Below are positions 13,742 to 24,801 of a stretch of DNA of 64,000 nucleotides, in pieces. The first letter of the stretch is position 1. Each line of letters opens with the position of its first letter. Below the pieces are notes generated by a model. That model ran no database searches, had not been told where the DNA came from, and saw only the letters and a program-made list of their open reading frames with translations. The DNA is taken from NCBI GenBank assembly GCA_018524725.1, contig JAEUWP010000252.1:1-64000 (forward strand), read 5' to 3'. The position numbers and the translations under genes were made by a program. The DNA comes from Podaxis mareebaensis. Lineage: Eukaryota; Basidiomycota; Agaricomycetes; Agaricales; Agaricaceae.

Positions 13742-16700
13742 CTAGTAATCAAGTCCTCGCCAAGCGAGATACTTTGCTAGATAAGGGAAAGAACTGGGTC
13801 TCGCAGTCACTTCCCACGTTGAATCTAGCTGTGGTCCAAATTTCTCTTTGATTAAGGCATCCAACCCAGCCCGGTACTTCCTTACTATCGCCAAGTAGGG
13901 ACCGGTCCCAGATACCAACCTGAGTTTGCAGAATAACACTCCTTGTTTCAACCTTTTCTCCGGATCCCCGCCAGGTGCGTCCTCTTTGTCTGCCAGCAAC
14001 TGTTTCGAAATCCACAACAGTAATTGATCCTGGGTTTTCTCGGTGGGTGATGCAGTCAGGCGCCGGTTGGAACCCTCGATGCAGATCAAACGGATGATTT
14101 CGAAGGCTCCAGTAGTATGTGTTGGGTTACATTCCACACCATTTTCCAACATCTGGCAGATACATTGCAGTATCCGTAGCCTTGTATCTGTCGAACCTCA
14201 TCAGCGAGAGAGGCGAAAGAGTTCACGGAATTTACCTTGATCAATCAAGGCCACGTTGACTCGGTTGACCGGGCAGTCGATGTCTTTATCCATCGTCCAC
14301 CTTTTCCCATTTATTTTGAGGAATAGATCCACTCGCTGGAACAGCAAAACCTGTGACATATGCCCCTGCTCTACGTTTGCCGCCAAATGCTCCAAAGTAT
14401 GCGATATGATGAGATCCTGCATATATGCGACCTTTGAGGGGGCAGGCTCCTCCGAGCTATGAGGAGGTAATTGCAAGCCAAGCCTCTGCTGGGCTTGCCT
14501 GACAGCTTCTGCACGACGATGATCCATTTGTGCAAGAAACGCTTCAAGCACAACGTTATAGTCCAAGTCCCTAAGACACTGACAGATCGCTTCCGCCAGT
14601 CTTTGGTATTGGAAGAAGGTGGTTGCGATCCACCCAAGCCCTCTCCCAACGTCAGCCGCCTCGGGTGTTCCAATTGCTTGCCGGTGATTGAACAAAATCC
14701 AATCATAGTCCAACCAGTTCCGAAGTTTCAAGTCAGGCGCATTCTTGCTTCTCCTGAATCTGAAGCACTTCGATGCAAGGTTGTAAATCAGCTGGTAGAG
14801 GGGCGTCACCAGTCTATAAGCTATCCAGGCTTGAGGGGATTTATAAGGGCATTGTGGTGGTTGGGTATGCGGGAAGAGTACGATCCAGAGCCCCTGGAGG
14901 CAGGGAAGCATAGTTGTAATTGAAATGAACAGGAATGCAATTCCAACCAAGATGGATATCGCGATTGCAGCTCCCTTGTCGGCTTCCCATAGAATCGCGA
15001 TAAGTCCAGCAAAGAAGAGGAGAAGGGCTATGAGGAGAAGCAGGGGCAATGCAGTGAGGATATTAAAGACCCGCCATTTCTTCATTCCCTCATACCGCAT
15101 GTAGCGAATCGCTAGATGTTCACGGCGAGGGATGTTCGCGTTGCGATTATATTCGCGTAGCCACTGGAGACAAAGAATTCCGGCCATGACAGTTGATAAA
15201 CTGAGAGCCAGACTGAGGAACCAAAAGGCATTGATCCATCGAGCTGATTGGGGGACATTGGCTTTGGGATTGAGATCGATGAGAATACCGGGTTGTGGAT
15301 TGGTCATATTGTTGAGCTGGCGGACCACTGTCCTAAGCAGCAGTGCCGTGGTTTCCGCAGGATCCTCCTTGACGGCGTGATATGATTCAAGGGCGAAAGC
15401 AGCTAAGACCCCAGAAAATAGACCGGCCTAGTGCGAAGGAGTGTAAGTCCTGAATAGACTCCAAATATAAATGGTTATGAAGCTGACGAAAATCAGTAAT
15501 ATATCCACCTCCTCCTTCCAGCTCGCATTTTCCTCTTCCGCATACCGCCTGGCAAATTCGCCACAGACTTCCCAAGGGTCAATGTCCTTCTCTTTCTCTC
15601 TTTTCTCCCCCTTCTTCTCCCCTTCTTTCTTATATACACCCGTCTGCGCAGTGCCTGGTATGGTGATTTGTATGGGGTAACTGAAAGGGGGAGGCTGGGC
15701 AAGGTAACTGAAAGCAGGAAGCTGGGTATGGTGGCTCTTAACGAGAGGTGATACATCCTGGGGCTGATCGTAACTTAGCATCCAATGTACTCACAGGATA
15801 GTACGACATTTGCAATGAAATCAATTTCAACAAGTAGGAGAAGAAGGGTGTACATCATTCTCGTTGTAGCCTGGCTTAAATGGCAGATGCGCTCTGGAGG
15901 TGCCGGTCCGGCTGCGCATGCAACCTGGCATCACCTACAGATTCTGCGGTACTAGTCAAATCTTCCTTTATTTTACTAGGTAACCCGCGCTGTCACAACA
16001 ATAGGTTCACTGGGCGTTAATAATGGATTGTACTCCAAACCTTACCGAGACTCCGAGAATCAACTATATCGGGCAGAATCATTCTCCTCGACGCGATATC
16101 TCCCTTGGATAGCCAAGATATACAAACTGTCCTAAACTACCTATCGCATATTACTAGTACTGTATCTAATATGTTCATTCATAGACACCAAGTATGTTCT
16201 CTTCGCATGGACTTCAGATTGTTCGCATCTTGTATTAACCATATCCACTCGTTACTATGTCACTGCGCCATTCGCTATACCTTCGTTAGGATGTCCCACT
16301 CCATTAGCTTTTCATGGGGACAGCTTCTATCAGGAACTCAGCCGTTCTACTCCAGCTACTATATTCATATCGATGCTATAGGGTACCCGTCTTCCGTCTG
16401 AAGGGCGCGCACACCTCTAGGACACAGGGCCCATCGTCCGGCTAAGCACCATTTTGCACAGGTTGCTTGGGACTTCTCTTAAAGCAACCCCCTCGCGGGT
16501 GCAGGAAGTCACTTAACCCAAAGGCTGTCCCTCTTCTTTTACATCTACCGCTCCACCGCGGCGCCCACGCCCATTCTTGATAAACGCCCTGCATTTCCTA
16601 AAGTCACCGTATCGGCGCCTCCGGAGTTTATTTAGCCCTTTTCTCGAATCACCTGGACGATTAACGGGGAAAGAACCGCATACTCATACCTGCTTGCACA

Positions 16701-17210
16701 TCCACTCCAGATAACCAGAAATAACGATCAGATCGACTCCGGATTGTTATCAAAACCCTACAAAAATTCATCCCACCCCTCTTTTACACTAATGACACAA
16801 ATGTCACCCGCTTCGAATCCCAATACGATCACAAATAGTTGGGACATTCGACGGACTAGAGAAACTGCGCGGTCGGTGTGCACGGGAAAAAAAAACATGA
16901 ATACCCAGTGATTGCACGATCACAGATAGGCGCGAACCCCTATCAGAGCCGAGCAAGCAACTTTCCTCCTTGAAGCGATGCTGGGACGCTGATCTCTAAA
17001 CTCACATGCATCAACCTAGATTCAGCAATACTTGGCACCGAGACTGCGGCAGGGCGCTCTCCGATAAGGGTATAGCACAGCAAAGTCCCTCAAAACCCCA
17101 ATCCTTGGCAAGAACCATCATTTATGCTTTCAAGCTTCGGAGACCACTGACCTAGGCTAAGGCTCGGATCCTCCGGTTTGGGTAAATGAACCAGCACCAA
17201 TAATAACTTA
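13308..17210. repeat. Tandem duplication, unit 2
   Basis: Second copy of 9866-13307. It is about 460 bp longer. Part of the excess is an extra stretch at about 16920-17060 that has no partner in unit 1. The gene and both flanks are shared, so the whole unit, promoter included, was duplicated. Confidence 0.85.
13742..15809 (-). CDS. DUF6535 membrane protein (copy 2)
   Basis: Predicted 645-aa paralogue of the neighbouring DUF6535 protein. Exons (minus): 15795-15809, 15488-15763, 14236-15427, 13742-14196. Exon 3 is the same length as in copy 1 (1,192 nt), as is exon 4 (455 nt). The membrane segments and C-terminal region are highly similar. The N-terminal 90 residues have diverged most: the DPWEVCGEF signature is kept, but the preceding stretch is a different His/Pro/Ser-rich sequence and the Lys/Glu run is shorter. 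A 31-nt intron at the same place as in copy 1 is predicted. An alternative start inside that intron (15781) would also be in frame for this copy only. The function of the family is not known. Confidence 0.8.
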
Positions 17211-17624
17211 TTGGTACTCTCCTTGGAACATCTAACCAATCACCTATGATGTCCATCTCTGTCATCATTCATTTTAACCTGATCCTATGATGTTTCCTAA
17301 ATTACATACACACAGTCACTGCCCACCCACCGTCTAAAGGAAGAGCTACATCAACGATCGCCCAACTACAAAGGCAACCCCACTACACACATACACGCAT
17401 GCTACACAACTACACGAGAGTACAAATATGCAACTTCCATCAATCCAATCAGTGCTTTAAAGAATGCAAGTCATGCCAATAAACTTATATGTGACGGATG
17501 ATGCGAGTAAGAGGAGAGTGAGAGGAGGAAGCGAGACATCCCTCTCGGGATGATGAGACAATGGAGAAGAGTCCAAGGGGGTGAAAAGAAAAGGGGGAGT
17601 CGACTGACCGGTGGACCGCCAAGA
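15810..17624. other. Gene-poor interval
   Basis: This is the upstream region of DUF6535 copy 2 followed by unique sequence. An open frame at 16105-16401 (plus) has no family features, and its equivalent is not conserved in duplication unit 1. No gene is supported. Confidence 0.5.
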
Positions 17625-18842
17625 CTATAGGCTCCCAATGCTAGCCATGCTTTCTCTCACCTTCCCTTTCCCCTCGAAATGCACCTCTTCGTTGCTAAGA
17701 TGTGACAGCTGATGCGTGTTTGATACAACAAGTTCCGCCACTCCCATCTCTAAGTGTGGGAGTTGTTCTTCCTCTTCCGAGTACGTTGGGGGGTTCGTGG
17801 GTATTTGCGGGGATGAAGACGCTGATGACGATGACGATGTTGATGTTGATGCAGAGGAGGCCGGGGAGGATGAAGATGGCGATGAGGATCGGGAGCTATG
17901 GGGTCGTGGCATAGCGATCAACACCGCAACGCGTACTTTTGTAGGTTCCGTTGGTGAGATTTCCGACATTTGAACGTCTTGCCCGGTAGCGTTAGCACCC
18001 AGATTCACTGTCGATCCCTGTCGAGTATTATTCCCTGTTCCGTTCGAAATTGGGTGCGCAAGAGGTAGCGTCGGTCCTGATGGTGATGTCCTTAGAGCCC
18101 CTCTCACTCTCCGTGCGAACCCGCTCATAAATCTCCGCGATGCTGCCAGCCCTCCCGCCTCATTGCTACTATCCGCAATACTTTCATCGCCAGTGCTAAC
18201 AGCATTCCCAGCATTCGGATTTGACGACTTCGTCGTCGCAGGCTCGGTACTGATGTAAGCAGCCATAACTGGATTCATCGACTCCCAGTCCCTCTCTTCC
18301 GACATGTGTGGGTGCTGATACACTTGATTTTGATTATGGAGATCAAGATACGCCTCCCACAGCTTGGGCTTTTTGGATAAATCGACCCGCGGTCCTCCTC
18401 TCCCATTTGGCGCAGGTGGTATCCAAGTGCCATTCCGAATGGCCTCCTCAACCATCCGTCGATGTCGTCTCCGTAGTAAGAAGGACCGAACGACAATAGC
18501 TGCGGAGACACTTAGAAGGAGGACGAGCGTTGCCAAGAAGGTATATACTGCGATGTCATTGAAGGGACGTGCCGTTAGCCTTGGGTCGCCGTCGTCGCGA
18601 GGAGCCAAGCGGGGTGGAATGGAAAACGTACGATAAAGGGAGGCGGACGAGGTGGTGGGCTCGGGATTGCCAAAACCACCGCCGCCGCCGTTACCCCCAC
18701 CCGCACCACCAGGAGCTGGATCAGACCCAGGAACGGAGGAGGTGGGGAGGGAGGTGGACATTGATGATGATGTCGGGGTAGTTGTGAAGGATGTGGAGGG
18801 TGAGGGTCGGGAGGAGGAGGAGGAGGGGGAGGAAGAAGACAT
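17625..18842 (-). CDS. Single-pass membrane protein with PPxY motif
   Basis: An open frame of 405 codons. The N-terminal region (1-95) is rich in Ser, Thr and Gly, suggesting an exposed, possibly O-glycosylated domain, though no cleaved signal peptide is obvious. One transmembrane segment spans about 98-122 and is followed by an Arg-rich stretch (RRRHRR) that fits a cytoplasmic start. The cytoplasmic tail has Ser-rich low-complexity parts and the motif PPTYSEEEE (from residue 351), a candidate site for the WW domains of a Rsp5/NEDD4-type ubiquitin ligase. An 84-nt in-frame segment (18548-18631) has the borders of an intron and a CTAAC branch-point-like site. If spliced, the protein loses the 28 residues just before the membrane segment. 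No family name is assigned. Confidence 0.7.
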   Translation of the reverse strand: MSSSSPSSSSSRPSPSTSFTTTPTSSSMSTSLPTSSVPGSDPAPGGAGGGNGGGGGFGNPEPTTSSASLYRTFSIPPRLAPRDDGDPRLTARPFNDIAVYTFLATLVLLLSVSAAIVVRSFLLRRRHRRMVEEAIRNGTWIPPAPNGRGGPRVDLSKKPKLWEAYLDLHNQNQVYQHPHMSEERDWESMNPVMAAYISTEPATTKSSNPNAGNAVSTGDESIADSSNEAGGLAASRRFMSGFARRVRGALRTSPSGPTLPLAHPISNGTGNNTRQGSTVNLGANATGQDVQMSEISPTEPTKVRVAVLIAMPRPHSSRSSSPSSSSPASSASTSTSSSSSASSSPQIPTNPPTYSEEEEQLPHLEMGVAELVVSNTHQLSHLSNEEVHFEGKGKVRESMASIGSL

Positions 18843-21800
18843 GGCGGGAAGAGATGGAAGGCGGTAGAAAAGGAAGGGAAACGGGAGTGGGAGAGGAAGG
18901 GGATGAAAAGGCAGTTGACGGTAGTTTCTTCACACACCGCCCTTGCTAAGTTCGCTTGCTTCGGCCGTGCCCACGCGGTCCAAGTATTTTTGGCAGCTGA
19001 TCTCCACTGCCCAAATATCCGTTGCAGTCCTGTTGCCTGCTATCCTGTCGCCTTGAACAATACCAAGCTGTCCTGAGGAGGTCGGGGTGGGATGGAGACT
19101 TGAGATAGAGAAGCGTAGGACCTGAGAAACATATATTACTCTTCCTTTACGTCACCCTAGCCTTTCCTTCCATGCTCCCCGCTCTCACCTCATCCCGCTG
19201 CTCATCATTTCACCTTAAAACAGCTTCCCTCCCAACCCGCAACAATCTTGCTGCAGCCGTTATCCTCCTTCCACCAGCATTTGTCTAACAAATCTACCTC
19301 TGTCACCTCGGAAAGTGTCATCTGAACTACTCGGCTCACTTCATATAATATCTTCCGGCCCACATGCAGAATGGTCCTCCTATGTCCTCCACTATACTCC
19401 ATCAGTGCCGCTGCACTAGTCAAGGCGGCGCAGTTCACCCCGGTTCGCACTAACCTTTTCAGTCTCGATGATAGCGGCCTTACCAAGCACGCTCATCGAC
19501 CTCATAATTAGGGTAGTTGAGAACTGATCGCCTCGGCACGAACGGCACGGCATGCTCATCCGCAGCGGGCGTCTTCCGAATACTTATACAGTACAAAGTG
19601 ATCATGATCACATAAGTACAACCGTAACACGGATCCACAGCCACACTCGACGCTTATTTCATCCACGCAAGGATCCGACCCGCTCGTACGACGTACCATC
19701 ACTTACAAACAACCTCTATCATGGAGATGGCTGTTCTGTTACTCGCACGTTTCATCGGGTTGTTAAGAAATGATTCCCCACTTCTGGTTAAGCACAGCCT
19801 ACCATATCTCTTGTCTTCTGGTTGTCTTCTGCCTGTCGCGTCTCCGTCGTCACATTTAACATCTGGTATCAATCCCATGACAACATCTCCTTTTGCCGCG
19901 GCCGGTCATTCTCCGCTTAGTATCAGCCTTGCACGTGAACTAGCGAAGAAGACGCCGAGCAAGCTTCCCCATTACCGACTCTACTCCAAACTTCTAGCGA
20001 TCACCAACGTGATCGATGCCCATCTCCCTGATAGAGCATTGTTCGTCAACGTTCAACGTTGATCGCAACTTTGGCCAGCCGTCTTACATGCCTGACGCTT
20101 CTTCCAAGATGGGAAACAGGCACCTAGTCGTTCTAGATCCTTGATCACTGTCCATCTTGGCCCTTCACCATTGGTCAGTTCGGTCAAGTCCATCATACCT
20201 TTGGCCGTCAACTGTGTGCTGCCAGAATCACTCCAGTGCTATTCAGAAACAGCTGCGGCACCACCTATGTGGTACTGATCTTTCGTACTGCTTCTCTGCA
20301 TATATTTTTGGCCCATCCTTCTCATACTTCTCTGCACCCGGCGAACCAAATCACGAGACATGCTTACTATATTACGACCTCGGGAGGCCCATGGTGTACG
20401 AACCCTACCGACAGGACAACGCAGACTACGTATACGACAACCTGCTGCTGCCGCTTTTACAACAACATGCTAAGTTAGGACACTTCTCCAACCTAACCCC
20501 TATTCGCCGTGCCGGTCCCTACCAAGGTTGATGATAACATCGGCAAGAATCATCCCGCTAGAGAAGCGGCGTCCGACCAGCGACCCTGATTCGCCAAATA
20601 AAAACTCTTGATGTGGCCTTCGCAACCGGCGGCATGTTCTTCCCTTCTTTATGTTCTGTATTTACAGTACTACAATGCTCAGCCTCATGGAGCCCAGCCC
20701 ACTTTGTCTACTCGTTTCTCTTTTTGTTTTAAAGAACGCATATATCTCCGTGTCTGCTGAATACGATCGGGAGCAAAGTATCTACGTCGTTAAGTCATGG
20801 AAGAACTAGTCCGTCAGAAGTATGACTATATCCCATCCGGCTCTTCCATTCCTCTTCTCCTCTAAGAAAGAAGCCCGACCCTTCCAGCCTTCAGCTTCAG
20901 GGCCGTCCACACTCTTCCACTTGGCGCTTCATACTTACTTATCTCTTCTCCAGCTGGGAAGAGCGAAACAGGAACACCGCGTTCAGGTGATCATAGCCTC
21001 GAACCGACACTCCTTTCGGACATCTACGTACACCCAAAAGGCACGACACCCGCAAACAACGGGATACCTACATTGGTTCAACATCCCCAAGCAAGTAGGT
21101 AGTGATCGGGGTCCACGGATCATCTACCCAGTCCTAATTTCCGAGCGGAGTTCCATCCAGAACCCAAGACCCCACGCACACGAGTTCCATTGTTCATTAA
21201 TAACGGATATCGACGCTGATTTACCGCGCCGGAGACCCTCGGCCTACAATACTGCTGCGGCTTTGGGTAACCCGATCCCAGTGGATGAGACCTTATGACA
21301 AGACCGACTGATTTCCATCTCATCCCGAGGCTGTCAAGTGGCCGAAGACAGTGTACTCTGGTCTCGCCACAAACCCAACTCAACCCGCGTGTAGTTTCGC
21401 TACGTATTTGGGTATGCCGAGCTACCTGATATGTGCGTGCGGATCCAGAATAAACGTGGTATTTGAAATAGACATGCAGTCTCGGAATCGGAGTGAATTT
21501 CGAGGAAAGTGGCACTCGGGATCAACGACTATCAACGATCGTCCACGAGGACGGGAGGACGGATCCGAGATATCCTCGAGTTGAAACCTAAAAAGGTTGT
21601 TTGATGCTATTTAACATCCCTCCGTCGAGGATGGACACACAGCGGAGTTGCGCATCCCGTAAGACACAGAGTCTTCGTATTTCCCATCTTCGGCGCAGGT
21701 TTCCCTGTTGTATCCCCTCTGAGTGCCAAGACCTTCAAATCAACCCGTTGATAACGAACGTGGAACGCCACCCCCTCGGTGTCCGTTGCCCAGAACACGT

Positions 21801-22862
21801 AAAGCCAGGATGTGGAAAACATATAAGAACGTACACACTCTATCACAAGCCCAGGATATAAAACTACTCCTGTTGACCCTTACTGAGTGGCGTCGTCTTG
21901 CGCGTTGATCTTCTGGACATCCCGCTCTGACGCCGACCGTTGGCTGGACAGAAGCTATAGTGACGTGCCTATAACGTGGTCATGGTGATCAAGTAGTTTT
22001 TAAGACAAGATACCCAGAAGAATGACGATCCTACCTGACCGCACGACTGGGTACAATAGAGCACGATCCCTGAAGATATCCCAGTGCGATTGACTTCAGG
22101 GGTTCGTCTTCGGCTACTGCACCACGCGACTTCGCGTTTTGATGTACAATCAAACCTGTAAGGTGCCTGGACTATGGGTTATGGGCCAATAGCAAAAAAT
22201 GGGTTATGGCGTGGGGTATGGTCGATGAGAAAGTTGCATGTAGACACCTAATCTTAGCGGTGAGGACGGCCATGACATCAGGTTATGTATTGTTTGAAGG
22301 AGTGTGAAAAGAAGAGCATTGGGAGAAGGGACAGTGGCCTCTTACCCTCCTTTACCCCAGTCCTCGAAACCCTTCTTCTCCTGCGAGAATTTCGCGACAA
22401 ACGTCCTTCTCTCGTCTGCCTCTACCTCAATTACAATCTGAGATGTCAATTTTCAAGTACTAAGTAGGTTAGATGAATGGCAGAGCTGTAACTTGTTGTA
22501 ACCCGTGTGACATCTGTGTTTTTGTGCTCCGTGATCGGAATGAATGATTGCAAGAACCATCAGGGTGTAGGTACTCTTTTAGCGAACCGGCCCCGTCATC
22601 TGCTGCCCACTTATAGCACCACCAGCCGTAATAATCTGCGTTCTCCGGTTGGATTAACACCAAGCTGAAGAAGTATCGGTGGATTTCAAAATGCTGTTAA
22701 ATATCAAGTAGGACCAGATAACGAATGAATGAATTCCAGAGAGCATTTAGATGTTCAAAGCATTCATTACAGACAGCAAGGAATCTACTTGAGAGTTAAA
22801 GTCGAAACCCATCATGAAACAAAGCAAAACATAGCGACCCAACAGACATGAAATGACTAAAA
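18843..22862. other. 4-kb stretch without recognisable gene
   Basis: This lies upstream of the PPxY membrane protein and downstream of the MFS gene. Open frames up to 158 codons (20822-21298, plus) show no known motif, unusual composition and no convincing exon chains. A short run of ATGGGTTATGG-type repeats lies at about 22171-22222. Confidence 0.45.
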
Positions 22863-24801
22863 TTACAACAAATACTTGTAAGGCCTGAGCTCAGGATTTT
22901 GTTTAGCTGCCTCTTCCGACTTTCTATTTTGAGAAGCGAGGTGTTGCCGGAGAATGAAGCACATGAGAATTGTGGTACCAGCAGCGGCAATGGAGATGCC
23001 GAAAGAGATGGTGTATTGTGGGCCCCAACGCGCTGGGAAGATGTAGGAGCCTGCAAAAGAACCAAGTTGAGAGAAGGCAACGATGAAACCGATCGCGACG
23101 GCCTTCTTGGCTGGTGGCGTTGTGATTGTGTTGCTGACCCAAGCAAGGATGACAACAAAACCACCAGGGATGGCGTCCATGAGGAAGCTGAAGGCTTATT
23201 ATTAGTATAATGAATTTGATAGGGACAATGTGCGGCTTACATAGAGGTATAACGAACGGCTACGTTCATCGTTGACATAGCCATGATCCAACCAATTGCG
23301 GAAATTCCCAAGGAAAAGGCAATGTGCGGGAAGCGCAGATGGACACGATCGGAGTGCCTGGTAACGATATTCAGTGGGTACCTATCGTGGAGACAACGTG
23401 CCAGCCAACAAACCTTGAGAGCACAAAGGTGAAAAGAGCGGATGCAAAACCGGGGGGCGCACACAGGATGAGGGTGATGGTGTTATTGTATCCCAAAGTC
23501 TTGACAATTGTTGGGAAGTACTGATGATAACCTTGCGAAAGTTGATATGCAGCGACACAGAGAGCGAGCCACCATACTTTCCAGTCCTTCACAGCCAATA
23601 GGAAACCCTCCTTCTGAGAGACATCCGGAATCTTTGCGAGGTCCTCAATTTCCTCCTGTTTGCGTTCCCGTGCAAGCTTCAGAAGCTCAGGACTAAGCCA
23701 TTTCTCACTGGAACGACTATTGGGGAGGTCTGGAAGGATGAAGAAAGCAGGGACCGTGATGATGAATGTGATGGCACCCTCGATAAAGAAGACCCATCTT
23801 GAGAAAGGTTAGGACACCATGAGGAGTTAGCCCTTTGTATAATGGTAAGCGGTCGCGTACCTCCAGGCACGATAGCCTCCTACGTTCTCCATTGTGTCGA
23901 GGATTCCCGATGCCAACAATTGACCGAACGCTGTGCTGACCAGCAACCCGACCCACAACAGACAGTTACGCAAGCCAAGTTCCTCTGAGAGATATTGGTT
24001 TAGGGTACGAACGTTTCTACGAGTATAATTACTCACTGTGGGTGTACCATGATGCTAGGGTAAAAAGGGCGCCTGGGAGGAAAGCTGCTTCTACGAAGCC
24101 CAGGAAGAAGCGGCAAAGGACAGCTCCTGCAAAGCTAGGAAGTGCGATCAACTTGCCATGTAGAGGTGTGGAACGGAAGACCAATTACTTATGTATGAAG
24201 CCTGTATCGGTGTAAACATTTCTCGGAAACTGCCGTGGGGGACGAACTTACCATTACAAACCGATATAACGGCCCATAATGCCGAGCACATAGGTAGATA
24301 GATGGAAGGTCTTCCGAGACGGTGTAACAACATATTCCTGAGTGTCGAAGTCAGCATACGAGGGACCCTATGAGTTCAGGTTTCAGCGCATACGATGGTA
24401 CCATCATCAGGATATATCCAGCATAGAAGATAGAAAGTACAGTCTCAAATTGTGCTTTGTGAGGGTCGAGTTTTAGGTCCGCTTCAAAGCCCCGAAGTCG
24501 AGCCACTCTGAGGAGATTATGAGAAAGTTGATAACCAATATCAATCAGGAGGTGAACTCACGCAACATTCGTGCGATCAATCTATCTAGGAGTCAGAATC
24601 AATCCCATAGGTGATGAATAGGACGAGCCCTACGTAGTTAAAGACAAAAATGACCATCAGCATAGTCATCCGCAGATCCAGACTACGAACAAGTTTGCGT
24701 TCCAGCTTGCGGCGAGCCTCCTTGTCTTGCTCGATGTCACTGCTCAGCTCAAGCTTGGATACATCGGGGGTTTTTTCATCGGAGGATATTGAGGACGGCA
24801 T
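22863..24801 (-). CDS. MFS transporter, allantoate permease type
   Basis: Predicted 482-aa transporter of the anion:cation symporter (Dal5/allantoate permease) branch of the major facilitator superfamily, expected in the plasma membrane importing a small organic anion. The substrate cannot be read from sequence. Exons (minus): 24634-24801, 24562-24581, 24394-24507, 24252-24337, 24189-24201, 24037-24134, 23861-23984, 23414-23797, 23241-23357, 22863-23187. A charged N-terminus (1-45) precedes 12 expected membrane segments. Family marks include IDRTNVA after the first segment, the RFFLGFVEAAFLPGAL segment, ELGLRN and RAWRWVFFIEG. Two tiny exons (20 and 13 nt) carry the IDRTN motif and an FIHN segment. 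All ten exons join in frame, and the length is normal for the family. Confidence 0.9.

Noticed and set aside
20822..21298. Plus-strand frame of 158 codons
   Set aside because: Composition and lack of any motif look like chance; no exon chain could be built.
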